DNA of 64,000 nucleotides from Caenibius tardaugens NBRC 16725 (lineage in GTDB: Bacteria > Pseudomonadota > Alphaproteobacteria > Sphingomonadales > Sphingomonadaceae). The stretch covers positions 4,138,001 to 4,202,000 of the forward strand of contig NZ_CP034179.1 in NCBI RefSeq assembly GCF_003860345.1, read 5' to 3'. The number at the start of each line of letters is the position of its first letter. The stretch's first letter is position 1. The translations under genes and the position numbers were made by a program. Below, in pieces: positions 25,937-35,331 of the stretch. The notes under the pieces were generated by a model. That model was not told the origin of the DNA. It saw nothing but the letters and a program-made list of their open reading frames with translations, and searched no databases.

Positions 25937-26029
25937 TTAGGCCCCTCACCGCCTTATCGCAATGGTGACGGATGATAGTATCGCCGTTGTTGTCTTGCCA
26001 CTGAGGCAGAGTCGGAGCATGGGGACGAC

Positions 26030-26683
26030 ATGACGATCCAACCCTCGCTCGCGCTCGCCACCTTGATCGAAGGTTACCGCCGTTTCCGCGAAAATGGCTG
26101 GACCCCCCGGCGGGAACGCTGGGCCGCACTCGGCGAAGGTCAGGCGCCCCAGATTATGATTATCGCCTGTTCCGACAGCCGCGTTGATCCGGCACAGATT
26201 TTCGACGTTGATCCCGGCGAAATCTTCGTGGTGCGCAATGTCGCGGCCATGGTTCCTCCCTTTGAAACAACGCCGGGTTTCCATGGCGTATCGGCGGCTC
26301 TGGAATTCGCCGTTCAGGTGCTCAAGGTGAAGGAAATCGTCGTGCTGGGGCATGGCATGTGCGGCGGCTGCAAGGCTGCGCTCACGCAGGAACTCTATGG
26401 GACGGAGCCGGGCGAAGGTGGGTTTATCGCCAACTGGATTTCCTTGCTCGACAAGGCGCGCGAACCGATTGCCCGGGAACTGGGCACGAAAGGGCGCGTG
26501 GCGGAACTGGCAATGGAACTGGCTGGCGTGAAAGTCAGCATCGATAACCTGCGAACATTTCCCTGTGTGCAACACAAGGAAGCATCAGGCAAACTGCGCC
26601 TGCGCGGCGCGTTCTTCGCGATTTCTGATGGAATCCTCCATCTGCTCGATGAAGAAAGCGGCGAATTTACCGCCCTGACCTGA
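26030..26683 (+). CDS. Beta-class carbonic anhydrase
   Basis: Interconverts CO2 and bicarbonate. Zinc ligands C47, H108 and C111 and the active-site dyad D49-R51 (ACSDSRVDP; LGHGMCGGC) are present. 217 residues, normal for the family. Divergent from lipA across a 93-nt gap and followed by the NYN gene. Confidence 0.93.
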   Translation: MTIQPSLALATLIEGYRRFRENGWTPRRERWAALGEGQAPQIMIIACSDSRVDPAQIFDVDPGEIFVVRNVAAMVPPFETTPGFHGVSAALEFAVQVLKVKEIVVLGHGMCGGCKAALTQELYGTEPGEGGFIANWISLLDKAREPIARELGTKGRVAELAMELAGVKVSIDNLRTFPCVQHKEASGKLRLRGAFFAISDGILHLLDEESGEFTALT

Positions 26684-26718
26684 CTTGCACACGAGGCCAT
26701 GCCGTTCCATGAAACGGC

Positions 26719-27435
26719 ATGGCTGATGAACTCTCTCGCAACATCGCGCTGCTAATCGATGCAGACAACGCATCACCTGCGGGCATTGACCCGGTCCTGA
26801 CTGTTCTGGCGGAACTGGGGCAGGTGAATATCAGGCGCGCCTATGCCAACTGGCGCAAGACATCGCTAAAAGGCTGGGCCGACATCGTCCATCGCTACGG
26901 TATTGAACCGCAACAACAGTTTGATCTGACCAAGGGCAAGAACGCCACCGATATGAAAATGACCATCGATGCGATGGACATGCTCTATCGCGGGCGTGTT
27001 CATGGTTTCGGGATCATGAGCTCCGACAGCGATTTCACACCCCTGGCCATGCGGATCAGACAGGAAGGGTATCCGGTTTACGGCTTCGGCAGCGGACAGA
27101 CCCCGGAGGCGTTCAAACAGGCCTGTTCCCGCTTCATTGATGTCGATGCGTTGGTGAAGGCTGAACGCGCAACGAAAGATAATGGCGTGCCGCAGGTCAA
27201 GCCGCGGGTGGATGAAACCCTTCTGACCCTACTGGTGGACGCATACAACGCCAGCAAGCGTGATGAGAATGGTTTCGCCAAACTGGCCGAAGTCGGTCAG
27301 CGCGCGGGCAACCGGTCCAGTTTCGATACCCGCAGCTACGGCTTTCCGCGGTTAATCGACCTGCTTGAGGCGACTCCCAATTTTGCCATTGAACGTCGCG
27401 ATGGCGGGCAAGTCTGGATCAAGCGTTTGCGCTGA
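26719..27435 (+). CDS. NYN-domain (PIN-like) protein with C-terminal OST-HTH/LOTUS-like domain
   Basis: 238 residues. Residues 8-150 form a DUF88/LabA-like NYN ribonuclease fold with acidic residues in LLIDADNAS (D14, D16), GKNATDMKMTIDAMDM and IMSSDSDFTPLA. Residues 165-238 (ETLLTLLVDAYNASKRDENGFAKLAEVGQ... to YGFPRLIDLLEATPNFAIERR) look like an OST-HTH RNA-binding domain. The pair is common in bacteria; the RNA target is unknown. Confidence 0.82.
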   Translation: MADELSRNIALLIDADNASPAGIDPVLTVLAELGQVNIRRAYANWRKTSLKGWADIVHRYGIEPQQQFDLTKGKNATDMKMTIDAMDMLYRGRVHGFGIMSSDSDFTPLAMRIRQEGYPVYGFGSGQTPEAFKQACSRFIDVDALVKAERATKDNGVPQVKPRVDETLLTLLVDAYNASKRDENGFAKLAEVGQRAGNRSSFDTRSYGFPRLIDLLEATPNFAIERRDGGQVWIKRLR

Positions 27436-27453
27436 TCTTCGCACTTTCATGAA

Positions 27454-27483
27454 AAAGGGCGACAGGTTGCCCCGCCGCCCTTT
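27454..27483 (+). terminator. Rho-independent terminator after the NYN gene
   Basis: AAAGGGCG (27454-27461) pairs with CGCCCTTT (27476-27483), followed by CTTTTCTCATTTTC. It separates the NYN gene from the convergent TPR gene and may serve both. Confidence 0.65.
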
Positions 27484-27531
27484 CTTTTCTCATTTTCGTT
27501 CAGCCCGGGTTTCGGGGCCGAACGATGCGCA

Positions 27532-28836
27532 TCAGGCCTTGTTGCCGATAAGCGCAAGCCAGAGGCGTGCGACCTGCTGACGCGGGCCGGTCACCTTCTC
27601 GAAGTTGGCTTTGGCTTCAGCAAATTTACCCTGATCGTACTGGGCGATACCCAGACGGGTCAGTGCAGCGTTCGCGTCCGGGCTGCCGGTCAGTGCCGCC
27701 TTGAACAGTTCTTCCGCCTGTGCGGCATTGCCGTAGCTCAGGAAAGCATCGCCGAGGGCCTGCGCGCGGTTTCCACCGGCAGCCTTGGCGCCAGCGACTT
27801 CGCCCGCGAGCGAGGCCTTGTCACTCGCGACACGACCTGCGGCGTTCTGACGGGCTTCTGCAACCCATGCATCGCTCTTGTTCAGTGCATTGGCGGCATA
27901 GCCCTTGTCGATCACGCGCACCACTTCGCCGGGAAGGCGGCGCGGATCGGCGGATTCGATGTATTCCTTATATTCGGACTGGACGAACTTGGGGTCGTTT
28001 TCCAGTGCGCCCGAACGATCCATCAAACGGAACAGATCGAGCGTTGCCGGCGTATCGAGCCCGCTGAAATTGCGCACCATCTGCGCGGCGTTCAGCCAGT
28101 TCATCTTGTTGGGGTTTTGCGCCACCCAGGCCATGGCCACATCGATGGCTTCCGGGCCGAGCTTGCCATTGTAGGCGACCATGCTGGCGCGGCTGAACCA
28201 CGAATCCGGGATGGCCTGACCAGCAGCCTTGCGTGCCGCGACAAGCTGCTTGAATGCGGCGAGACCTTCACGCGCCTGCCCTGCCTGGCTGTAGGAATCC
28301 ACGAGAAGCGCGCCAAGCGCATCATCCTGCACGCCGCCATCGGCAGCAGCCTTGAGCGCCTTGATCGCCGTCGGATAATCCTTCGTCGCGTAAGCGAAAT
28401 TGCCGAGATAGAACTGGTAAGTGGCCAGCTTGTCAGCAGGCACTTCACCGCTGTCAATCATCATGCCGACGCCGCGCTTGCGCAGCGAGTCATCGCCATT
28501 AGCATTGCCGATACCGAACAGGAATTGCCCGGCGGCCAGTTTGTCGCCAGCCGTGGTGGCAGCAGCAACGGCGGCTTCAGCTTTGGGAAGCGCCGCATCG
28601 GCCGCTGCCTTGAGCGCACCCTGATCGGCACCGCTGGCCTTCAGCGCTTCCAGCTTCTTGACGTCTTCCTGCACGGGCTGGGCCGCAGCAACGAATTCCT
28701 TGCTGTACCCGCCGCCCTTTTTCGCCTTTTGCGCATGAGCAGGTGTGGCTGTTGCCGCATACCCGGTCAGACCGATACCCGCAGCCATAGCGATGGCCGC
28801 GACACCCATGGATTTCTTAGGGAAGCTTCCCCACAT
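27532..28836 (-). CDS. Secreted tetratricopeptide-repeat protein of unknown function
   Basis: A 434-residue protein. ATG 28836 is chosen because AAGGAG lies 7 nt upstream. Residues 1-37 form a signal peptide (VAAIAMAAGIGLTGYAATATPAHAQ). The mature part is alanine-rich helix with TPR-like units (YQFYLGNFAYATKDYPTAIKALKAAAD; LGIAQYDQGKFAEAKANFEKV). Such proteins usually serve as periplasmic scaffolds; no enzyme motif is present. Divergent from gyrA with a 268-nt gap that must hold both promoters. Confidence 0.72.
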   Translation of the reverse strand: MWGSFPKKSMGVAAIAMAAGIGLTGYAATATPAHAQKAKKGGGYSKEFVAAAQPVQEDVKKLEALKASGADQGALKAAADAALPKAEAAVAAATTAGDKLAAGQFLFGIGNANGDDSLRKRGVGMMIDSGEVPADKLATYQFYLGNFAYATKDYPTAIKALKAAADGGVQDDALGALLVDSYSQAGQAREGLAAFKQLVAARKAAGQAIPDSWFSRASMVAYNGKLGPEAIDVAMAWVAQNPNKMNWLNAAQMVRNFSGLDTPATLDLFRLMDRSGALENDPKFVQSEYKEYIESADPRRLPGEVVRVIDKGYAANALNKSDAWVAEARQNAAGRVASDKASLAGEVAGAKAAGGNRAQALGDAFLSYGNAAQAEELFKAALTGSPDANAALTRLGIAQYDQGKFAEAKANFEKVTGPRQQVARLWLALIGNKA

Positions 28837-29104
28837 GCATCGTCTCCTTGTTAGGCCATTTATGCGGCCTGAAACCAGCTTGTGTCGGCTGATGACGACA
28901 AAAACCGGGTTTTGCAACCTCGCCTATATGGCGCTGACGGACTGAACCGCGATTGAATGAATTGCAGCTGCGACGAACCGCGCGGCAGCCGAGACGTTCG
29001 CATGTGGAAAACACCCCCCCTGCCGAGTGTGTGACTGGCCTTTCCCTGCCCATTGGCCTAGGCGGAATGGACCGTAATAATAAGCGCGAGAGACACGTTT
29101 TTCC

Positions 29105-31894
29105 GTGAGCGACGATATCGACACCCTTACCCCTCCCGTTCCGGCCGCTGGGCCGGATTTTGAACGGATCGACATCGTCGACGAAATGAAGACGAGCTAT
29201 CTCGATTACGCGATGAGCGTGATCGTTTCTCGTGCTCTTCCCGATGTGCGTGACGGGCTGAAGCCGGTTCACCGGCGCATTCTGTTCGCCAGCCAGGAAG
29301 GCGGGATGGTCGCAGGGCGCCCCTACCGCAAGAGCGCCAAAATCGTCGGTGACGTGATGGGTAACTATCACCCGCATGGCGACTCTGCGATCTACGATGC
29401 GCTGGCGCGCATGACGCAGAACTGGTCGATGCGCGTCCCGCTGATCGATGGTCAGGGGAACTTCGGTTCGATGGACCCCGATCCGCCGGCATCGATGCGC
29501 TACACCGAAGCGCGCCTCGCCCGCGTCGCGAACAGCCTGCTGGACGATCTCGACAAGGATACCGTCGACTTCCAGGACAACTACGATGGTTCGCGCCGCG
29601 AACCGCAGGTTCTGCCTGCCCGTTTCCCCAACCTGCTGGTGAACGGTGCTGGCGGCATCGCGGTTGGCATGGCCACGAATATACCGCCGCATAACCTGGG
29701 CGAAGTGATCGATGGCTGCTTTGCCTATATCGATAATCCGGCAATCACGACCGAAGAACTGTTCGAAATCATTCCCGGGCCGGATTTCCCCACGGCTCCG
29801 CTGATTCTCGGCTCTGCCGGTGCGCGGGCAGCCTATACGACCGGTCGCGGATCGGTCATCATGCGGGCGCGCCACAAGATTGAGGAAGGCCGCGGGGATC
29901 GTCGTTCGATCATTCTGACGTCCATTCCTTATCAGGTCGGCAAATCCGGTCTCGTCGAGAAAATCGCCGAAGCCGCGAAGGACAAGCGGATCGAGGGCAT
30001 TTCCGACATCCGCGACGAATCCAGTCGCGAAGGCGTGCGTGTCGTTATCGATCTGAAGCGCGATGCGACCCCCGATGTGGTGCTGAACCAGTTGTGGCGG
30101 CATACGCCCGCGCAATCCAGCTTCCCGGCCAATATGCTTGCCATCCGTGGCGGCAGGCCCGAAGTTCTGTCGTTGCGCGACATGGTGCAAAGCTTCATCG
30201 ATTTTCGTGAAGAGGTCATTACCCGCCGCACGAAGTTTGAACTGAACAAGGCTCGTGACCGGGCGCATATCTTGCTTGGTCTGGTTGTCGCCGTTTCGAA
30301 TCTCGATGAAGTGGTTGCGATCATCCGGGGGTCGTCCAATCCCGCACAGGCCCGCGAACGCCTACTGGCGCGCGAATGGCCCATGGGTGACATCGCGCCC
30401 TATATCCAGTTGGTCGAGGCGTTTGAGCCGGGCGCTGATGGCGGCGCGGAAAGCTACCGCTTGTCCGAAATCCAGGTAAAGGCCATTCTCGACCTGCGCC
30501 TGCACCGCCTGACGGCCCTTGGCCGCGATGAAATCGGTGACGAGCTCAAGGAACTGTCGGTTGCGATTGAAGAGTATCTTTCGATACTCGCCGATCGTGT
30601 GAAGCTTTACGGGGTCATGCGTGCGGAACTGGAAGAAGTTCGTTCGCTCTACGCCACGCCGCGCGTATCCGAGATTGCCCCCGCGTGGGATGGTCTGGAA
30701 GACGAAGACCTGATCGAACGCGATGACATGGTCGTCACGGTCACGCTGGATGGTTATATCAAGCGGACACCGCTTTCGACCTTCAGGGCGCAAAATCGCG
30801 GCGGCAAAGGCCGTGCGGGGATGGCGACCAAGGACGAGGATGTCATCAGCGAGATGTTCGTCACCAGCACGCATACACCGGTGCTGTTCTTCTCGACCGC
30901 TGGCAAGGTCTATCGCCTGAAAGTCTGGAAGCTGCCGGAAGGCGGCCCGACCACCCGTGGGCGCCCGATCATCAATTTGCTGCCTGCGTTGGATCAGGGC
31001 GAAACGATCGCCACCGTTCTGCCGCTGCCCGAGGACGAAGAAAGCTGGGGCGCACTCAGCGTTGTTTTCGCAACAGCCAAGGGCAATGTGCGCCGCAACA
31101 GTATGGATGCCTTCGCCAACATCCCGTCGAACGGCAAACTGGCTATGCGCTTCGAAGATGGCAGTGAAGACCGCCTGATCGGTGTGGCCCTGCTCGATTC
31201 CGGTGACGATGTCTTGCTGGCCAGCCGGAATGGCAAGGCAATCCGTTTTGCTGCCGATGACGTACGCGAATTTACCAGCCGCACCTCCACGGGTGTCCGC
31301 GGCATGACGTTAAAGGACGGGGATGAGGTCGTTTCGCTCTCTATCCTCCACCGTGTGGGGACGACCCCGGAAGAACGGGACGATTACCTTCGCTTTGCCC
31401 CCTGGAAATCGGAGAAGGAAGGCCAGCCTTCCATCGCGGAGGAACGGTTCAACGACCTGGTGGAACGCGAACAGTTCATTCTCACCGTTTGTGCCAACGG
31501 GTACGGCAAGCTCAGCTCCGCGTATGAATACCGGCGCACGGGCCGCGGCGGTCAGGGGATTACCAATATCGACAATATCAAGCGCAATGGCCTTGTCGTG
31601 GCCAGCTTCAGCGCCACGCAGGCGGACCAACTCATGCTGGTTACCGATCAGGCGAAGCTGATCCGCATCGGGCTCGATTCATTGCGGGTGATCGGGCGTG
31701 CCAGCGCGGGCGTGCGCCTGTTCGATGTGGCAAACAAGGAACTGGTCGTCAGTGCGGTTCGCATTGATGAACAGGAAGAGCCTGAAAATGCGGCCGAAGA
31801 AGCGATTGTCGAAGAAATGGTGCGCGGCGATTCACCGGAAACGGGAATTCCCGACACACCCGACCGCGACGATGACCTGGGTGAGGCTGAGTAA
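29105..31894 (+). CDS. gyrA: DNA gyrase subunit A
   Basis: Breakage-reunion subunit of gyrase, 929 residues. Catalytic tyrosine Y133 ([10 protein letters not shown]). The quinolone-resistance region reads HGDSAIYDA with S94 and D98 (E. coli S83 and D87 equivalents), the sensitive form. The C-terminal beta-pinwheel follows, with a GyrA-box-like [10 protein letters not shown] segment and an acidic tail. Start GTG 29105. Confidence 0.96.
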   Translation: MSDDIDTLTPPVPAAGPDFERIDIVDEMKTSYLDYAMSVIVSRALPDVRDGLKPVHRRILFASQEGGMVAGRPYRKSAKIVGDVMGNYHPHGDSAIYDALARMTQNWSMRVPLIDGQGNFGSMDPDPPASMRYTEARLARVANSLLDDLDKDTVDFQDNYDGSRREPQVLPARFPNLLVNGAGGIAVGMATNIPPHNLGEVIDGCFAYIDNPAITTEELFEIIPGPDFPTAPLILGSAGARAAYTTGRGSVIMRARHKIEEGRGDRRSIILTSIPYQVGKSGLVEKIAEAAKDKRIEGISDIRDESSREGVRVVIDLKRDATPDVVLNQLWRHTPAQSSFPANMLAIRGGRPEVLSLRDMVQSFIDFREEVITRRTKFELNKARDRAHILLGLVVAVSNLDEVVAIIRGSSNPAQARERLLAREWPMGDIAPYIQLVEAFEPGADGGAESYRLSEIQVKAILDLRLHRLTALGRDEIGDELKELSVAIEEYLSILADRVKLYGVMRAELEEVRSLYATPRVSEIAPAWDGLEDEDLIERDDMVVTVTLDGYIKRTPLSTFRAQNRGGKGRAGMATKDEDVISEMFVTSTHTPVLFFSTAGKVYRLKVWKLPEGGPTTRGRPIINLLPALDQGETIATVLPLPEDEESWGALSVVFATAKGNVRRNSMDAFANIPSNGKLAMRFEDGSEDRLIGVALLDSGDDVLLASRNGKAIRFAADDVREFTSRTSTGVRGMTLKDGDEVVSLSILHRVGTTPEERDDYLRFAPWKSEKEGQPSIAEERFNDLVEREQFILTVCANGYGKLSSAYEYRRTGRGGQGITNIDNIKRNGLVVASFSATQADQLMLVTDQAKLIRIGLDSLRVIGRASAGVRLFDVANKELVVSAVRIDEQEEPENAAEEAIVEEMVRGDSPETGIPDTPDRDDDLGEAE

Positions 31895-31930
31895 CGTCAC
31901 CCCCTGATCCGGCTATCTTCGGTATTGACG

Positions 31931-31963
31931 GACGGCCCCGGCGCTAATCCCGCCGGGGCCGTC
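31931..31963. terminator. Strong stem-loop between gyrA and the YhhN-like gene
   Basis: GACGGCCCCGGC (31931-31942) and GCCGGGGCCGTC (31952-31963) form a perfect 12-bp stem with a 9-nt loop, 36 nt past the gyrA stop and between convergent genes. No T run follows, so it may act bidirectionally or with Rho. Confidence 0.55.
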
Positions 31964-31992
31964 TGCCATTGGCTTCGGTTCCATTGTCGTAC

Positions 31993-32640
31993 TCAGGCCT
32001 GATGGTCGCGGCGTAATGTCTGTATGATACCGGTACAAATCAGAAACTGGCCGCAGTAATAGAGCGGCCAGATGAACCATCCCGCAGCGGAATCGTGCGG
32101 CAGAAAGCGCATTTGTGCGATCAGCAGGAATGCTGCCGCCACGAACAGAACTGCGCCGACACCGACATGGTACCGTGAAAAACGGCTGATCCACGCAGAA
32201 CCAGCCATTGCCCCCAGCGCCAGCCCGTAGAGCGCAATCCTCGGTTCCTGCGACAGGCTCCAGCAGATTAACGGCGTCAGCAGCAGCAGAGCTGCCGCCG
32301 TGATCCCTTGTGTCGCGGTGGTGCCCGCCCTCCGATGCGTGAGAAACAATCCTGCCGCCAGCAGCAGCGTTACGAAATAGAGCACACCGCCACCTGCGGG
32401 TGCGAATTCGATGACGACATCGGCAAGGGCCGCCACACTCATCACAGCGGCAACCCACCGCCCATCGCGCCCGCGATGTCTGCTCAGGGCATAGGCTGCA
32501 AGGAAGGCGATGGCCGCCCCTTTAATCAGGGCAAGGGAGATCCCGCTGATATAGGCATCGCGTAAAACGTAATAGGAAATGGCTGCCACGATGCTGGCAA
32601 CCAGATAAGGCCGTTTTTCGGCGAGCGCGCGTTGTGGCAT
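31993..32640 (-). CDS. YhhN/TMEM86-like membrane protein (lysoplasmalogenase family)
   Basis: 215 residues with about seven to eight hydrophobic helices (for example AISYYVLRDAYISGISLALIKGAAIAFLAAYAL, in parts, and GVGAVLFVAAAFLLIAQM). The pattern, with a conserved Lys in helix 2 and Asp in ALADVVIEF, fits the YhhN family, some of which cleave lysoplasmalogens. ATG 32640 follows GAGGGA; a longer upstream reading lacks support. Divergent from trmFO. Confidence 0.6.
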   Translation of the reverse strand: MPQRALAEKRPYLVASIVAAISYYVLRDAYISGISLALIKGAAIAFLAAYALSRHRGRDGRWVAAVMSVAALADVVIEFAPAGGGVLYFVTLLLAAGLFLTHRRAGTTATQGITAAALLLLTPLICWSLSQEPRIALYGLALGAMAGSAWISRFSRYHVGVGAVLFVAAAFLLIAQMRFLPHDSAAGWFIWPLYYCGQFLICTGIIQTLRRDHQA

Positions 32641-32706
32641 GAACTTGTCCCTCTGCGTTATGCTTGGCCTTGAACGGAATACGGTGCAAGCTGTAGGGCG
32701 GCTCCC

Positions 32707-34068
32707 ATGGCACATGATATTCACATTATTGGCGGCGGTCTCGCCGGAAGCGAAGCGGCATGGCAGCTGGCGCAACGGGGATTTCGCGTTCGTTTGTCGG
32801 AAATGCGCGGCGCCAGCCCCGCCAATGGCGGGGAAATGACCCCCGCACATCAGACAGACGGCCTGGCTGAACTTGTCTGTTCCAATTCCTTCCGCTCCGA
32901 TGACGATGAAAAGAATGCTGTTGGGCTGCTGCATCACGAAATGCGGCGTCTGGATTCGCTGATCATGCGGGCTGGTGAAGTTGCAAGGGTACCGGCAGGC
33001 TCGGCGCTGGCGGTCGATCGCGATGTGTTCTCAGCCCATGTGGAGAACGCGCTGCGGGATCATCCGAATGTCGAAGTCGCCAGGGAACGGGTGGATGCCC
33101 TGCCCGCGTCGGGCCCGACACTGGTGGCCACAGGTCCGCTGACGAGTGCCGCACTGGCTGAAAGCATTGGCAAGGCGACTGGGGCCGACAGCCTGGCATT
33201 CTTCGATGCCATAGCACCGATCGTGCATTTCGACAGCATCGACATGTCGATTTGCTGGAAACAATCGCGCTGGGACAAGAAAAGCGGTCCGGAAAGCGAC
33301 GGCAAGGATTACATCAATTGCCCCATGGATAAGGACCAGTATCTGGCCTTCCACGCTGGCCTGATGGACGGGGAGAAAACCACATTCAAACAGTGGGAGG
33401 AAAACACCCCCTATTTCGATGGCTGCATGCCTGTGGAGGTCATGGCTGAACGTGGCGTCGACACCTTGCGCTTCGGCCCGATGAAACCGGTTGGCCTCGA
33501 CGATCCGCGCACGGGGCGTTGGCCCTATGCGGTCGTACAACTGCGACAGGACAACAAGCTCGGCACACTATGGAACATGGTGGGCTTCCAGACCAAACTG
33601 AAACATGCCGAGCAGGTTCGCCTGTTCCGGACCATACCGGGATTGGAAAATGCCGAATTCGCGCGCCTTGGTGGCTTGCATCGCAACACCTTCATCAATT
33701 CGCCGGTGGTTCTGGATCGGCAACTGCGGCTGAAGGGGGCGGAGCACATCAGGTTCGCCGGGCAGATAACAGGTTGCGAAGGCTACGTGGAAAGTTCCGC
33801 CGTGGGACTGTTGGCAGGACTGATGGCAGCGGCCGAACTGGCGGGCGGATCGTGGGAGGGACCGCCACGCACATCGGCCATGGGTGCCTTGCTTTCCCAC
33901 ATCACCGGCGATGCAGAGGCGGACACATATCAGCCGATGAACGTCAATTTCGGGCTGTTCCCGCCACTGCATGACGTAAAAAAGAAGGTCAGGAAAGAAG
34001 CCTATACCACTCGTGCGAAAAGCGATTTCGGCAACTGGCTTGATCGGGCCATTCTGCTGCCCGTCTAG
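32707..34068 (+). CDS. trmFO: Folate/FAD-dependent tRNA (uracil-54) methyltransferase TrmFO
   Basis: Methylates U54 of tRNA using methylenetetrahydrofolate. FAD-binding [17 protein letters not shown] near the N terminus, the conserved [11 protein letters not shown] and the catalytic-site region FCMP-like [15 protein letters not shown] are all present. 453 residues. Confidence 0.95.
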   Translation: MAHDIHIIGGGLAGSEAAWQLAQRGFRVRLSEMRGASPANGGEMTPAHQTDGLAELVCSNSFRSDDDEKNAVGLLHHEMRRLDSLIMRAGEVARVPAGSALAVDRDVFSAHVENALRDHPNVEVARERVDALPASGPTLVATGPLTSAALAESIGKATGADSLAFFDAIAPIVHFDSIDMSICWKQSRWDKKSGPESDGKDYINCPMDKDQYLAFHAGLMDGEKTTFKQWEENTPYFDGCMPVEVMAERGVDTLRFGPMKPVGLDDPRTGRWPYAVVQLRQDNKLGTLWNMVGFQTKLKHAEQVRLFRTIPGLENAEFARLGGLHRNTFINSPVVLDRQLRLKGAEHIRFAGQITGCEGYVESSAVGLLAGLMAAAELAGGSWEGPPRTSAMGALLSHITGDAEADTYQPMNVNFGLFPPLHDVKKKVRKEAYTTRAKSDFGNWLDRAILLPV

Positions 34069-34074
34069 CGCAAG

Positions 34075-34533
34075 TCAGCAGGTACAGGCGGGTTTGGCTT
34101 TGGCCTTCGGAGCCGTCGCGGCGAATTCTTCGGCGCTGAGCTCCCCATTCTGATTGGCATCCGCAGCCCGAAACCGGGTCGATGTTGCCACCGCCCATTC
34201 TTCGAATGTCAGCAGATTGTTGCCGTCGCTATCCAGTTTGCGAAACGCATCGGCGCGTGTGGACAGCATTTCATTGCGGGTGATGCGCCAGTCGCGATTG
34301 CGATCATAGCGAAAGAACCGCTGTTGCTCGCGTGTCAGCTCCGTCGCTCGCGGTGGCGCAGGCCCACGCAAACCGGCAACATCAGCTGAGGGCAAGGTCT
34401 CTGATCGGGGCGCTTCCTGGACCTTTGGCGGCGGCGGTGCCGTATTTTCGACCTCTGCCCTGCCCTGCCACCAGAACAATCCCACACCGACGCAGGCTAG
34501 CGCCAGACATGCCCCCAAAACGATCCTGTTCAC
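34075..34533 (-). CDS. EF-hand calcium-binding protein, membrane-anchored or secreted
   Basis: 152 residues, GTG start. An N-terminal hydrophobic segment (IVLGACLALACVGVGLFWW) is followed by a proline-rich linker and three EF-hand-like loops: DRNRDWRITRNE, DSDGNNLLTFEE and DANQNGELSAEE. The last two have good calcium ligands. Convergent with trmFO. Function unknown. Confidence 0.75.
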   Translation of the reverse strand: MNRIVLGACLALACVGVGLFWWQGRAEVENTAPPPPKVQEAPRSETLPSADVAGLRGPAPPRATELTREQQRFFRYDRNRDWRITRNEMLSTRADAFRKLDSDGNNLLTFEEWAVATSTRFRAADANQNGELSAEEFAATAPKAKAKPACTC

Positions 34534-34567
34534 CGCATTCCCCCTGTCCGGAGGAAGGCCGCCCCGC

Positions 34568-35227
34568 TCAGCGTCCGATCAACCCCAGCCTGATCGCCAC
34601 GATCATATCGGTTGGCTTCACAAGTAACGCCCCCTCACCCTTTGCAATACTTCTGCGCGCCAGCCCTGCCAATATGGTCAATGGGCGCAGGGTGCGTGGC
34701 AATCTCTGGCGGGGCATCTGCGTTCGGTTCATGATAGCATGAACGGTTGTGCGTTCCTGCGTGTCGCTGAGACCCTGTGCGAGATCGGCGAGAGCCCAAA
34801 GCGCACCTGCGGTACGGGCGGTTTCCGCGTAAGCGCTCAGCCCGGTTAGTCGGGCAAGCGCCGCGAAGCATTCCCCCCGCGCGGCTGCGAATGCCTGAAT
34901 CTCCTTTTCTTCAAGAATGGGTTCGGCCAGCAATTGCTCCCAACCCGCTGCCAGCCCGCAAAGTGCGGCCTCTTCCCCTTCCCAGGGTGCGAGTGTCGCA
35001 AGAAGCAGGTCCCCGCTTGGCTGGTTTTGCACGGGTTTTTCCAGAGTCTCGCGCCACCAGGCCAGCCTCATCTGCGCCAACATGGGCTCACGCGATTGGC
35101 GAATGATCCCGGCAAATTTCGTATCGAGGGCAAATAGCGACGCAAACAAATCCCGCGAAAGATGCGGGGCGTATGACAGCGCCAGCCGCAGCAGATGCGG
35201 CAACGGAACAGTGTTTTCTTCCTTCAT
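34568..35227 (-). CDS. Squalene/phytoene synthase-like protein
   Basis: 219 residues, shorter than active enzymes (about 280-350). It has the RLAWWRETLE segment typical of the family (second half of the first catalytic helix pair) and helical repeats, but no clear pair of DxxxD substrate-magnesium motifs. Probably a degenerate family member like those that assist respiratory-complex assembly; its exact role is unknown. Confidence 0.65.
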   Translation of the reverse strand: MKEENTVPLPHLLRLALSYAPHLSRDLFASLFALDTKFAGIIRQSREPMLAQMRLAWWRETLEKPVQNQPSGDLLLATLAPWEGEEAALCGLAAGWEQLLAEPILEEKEIQAFAAARGECFAALARLTGLSAYAETARTAGALWALADLAQGLSDTQERTTVHAIMNRTQMPRQRLPRTLRPLTILAGLARRSIAKGEGALLVKPTDMIVAIRLGLIGR

Positions 35228-35331
35228 TTGCCGCCTTCCTCACGCAGAATCGATTTGGCTAAGCGAGTTAGGCATCGATTAACCCATTAGTTTTAAAGAA
35301 ATCATCGGGGATTAGTATCAAGGATGACCCG

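Noticed and set aside
29380-29400. Possible quinolone-resistance change in gyrA
   Set aside because: The serine (S94) and aspartate (D98) of the sensitive form are both present.
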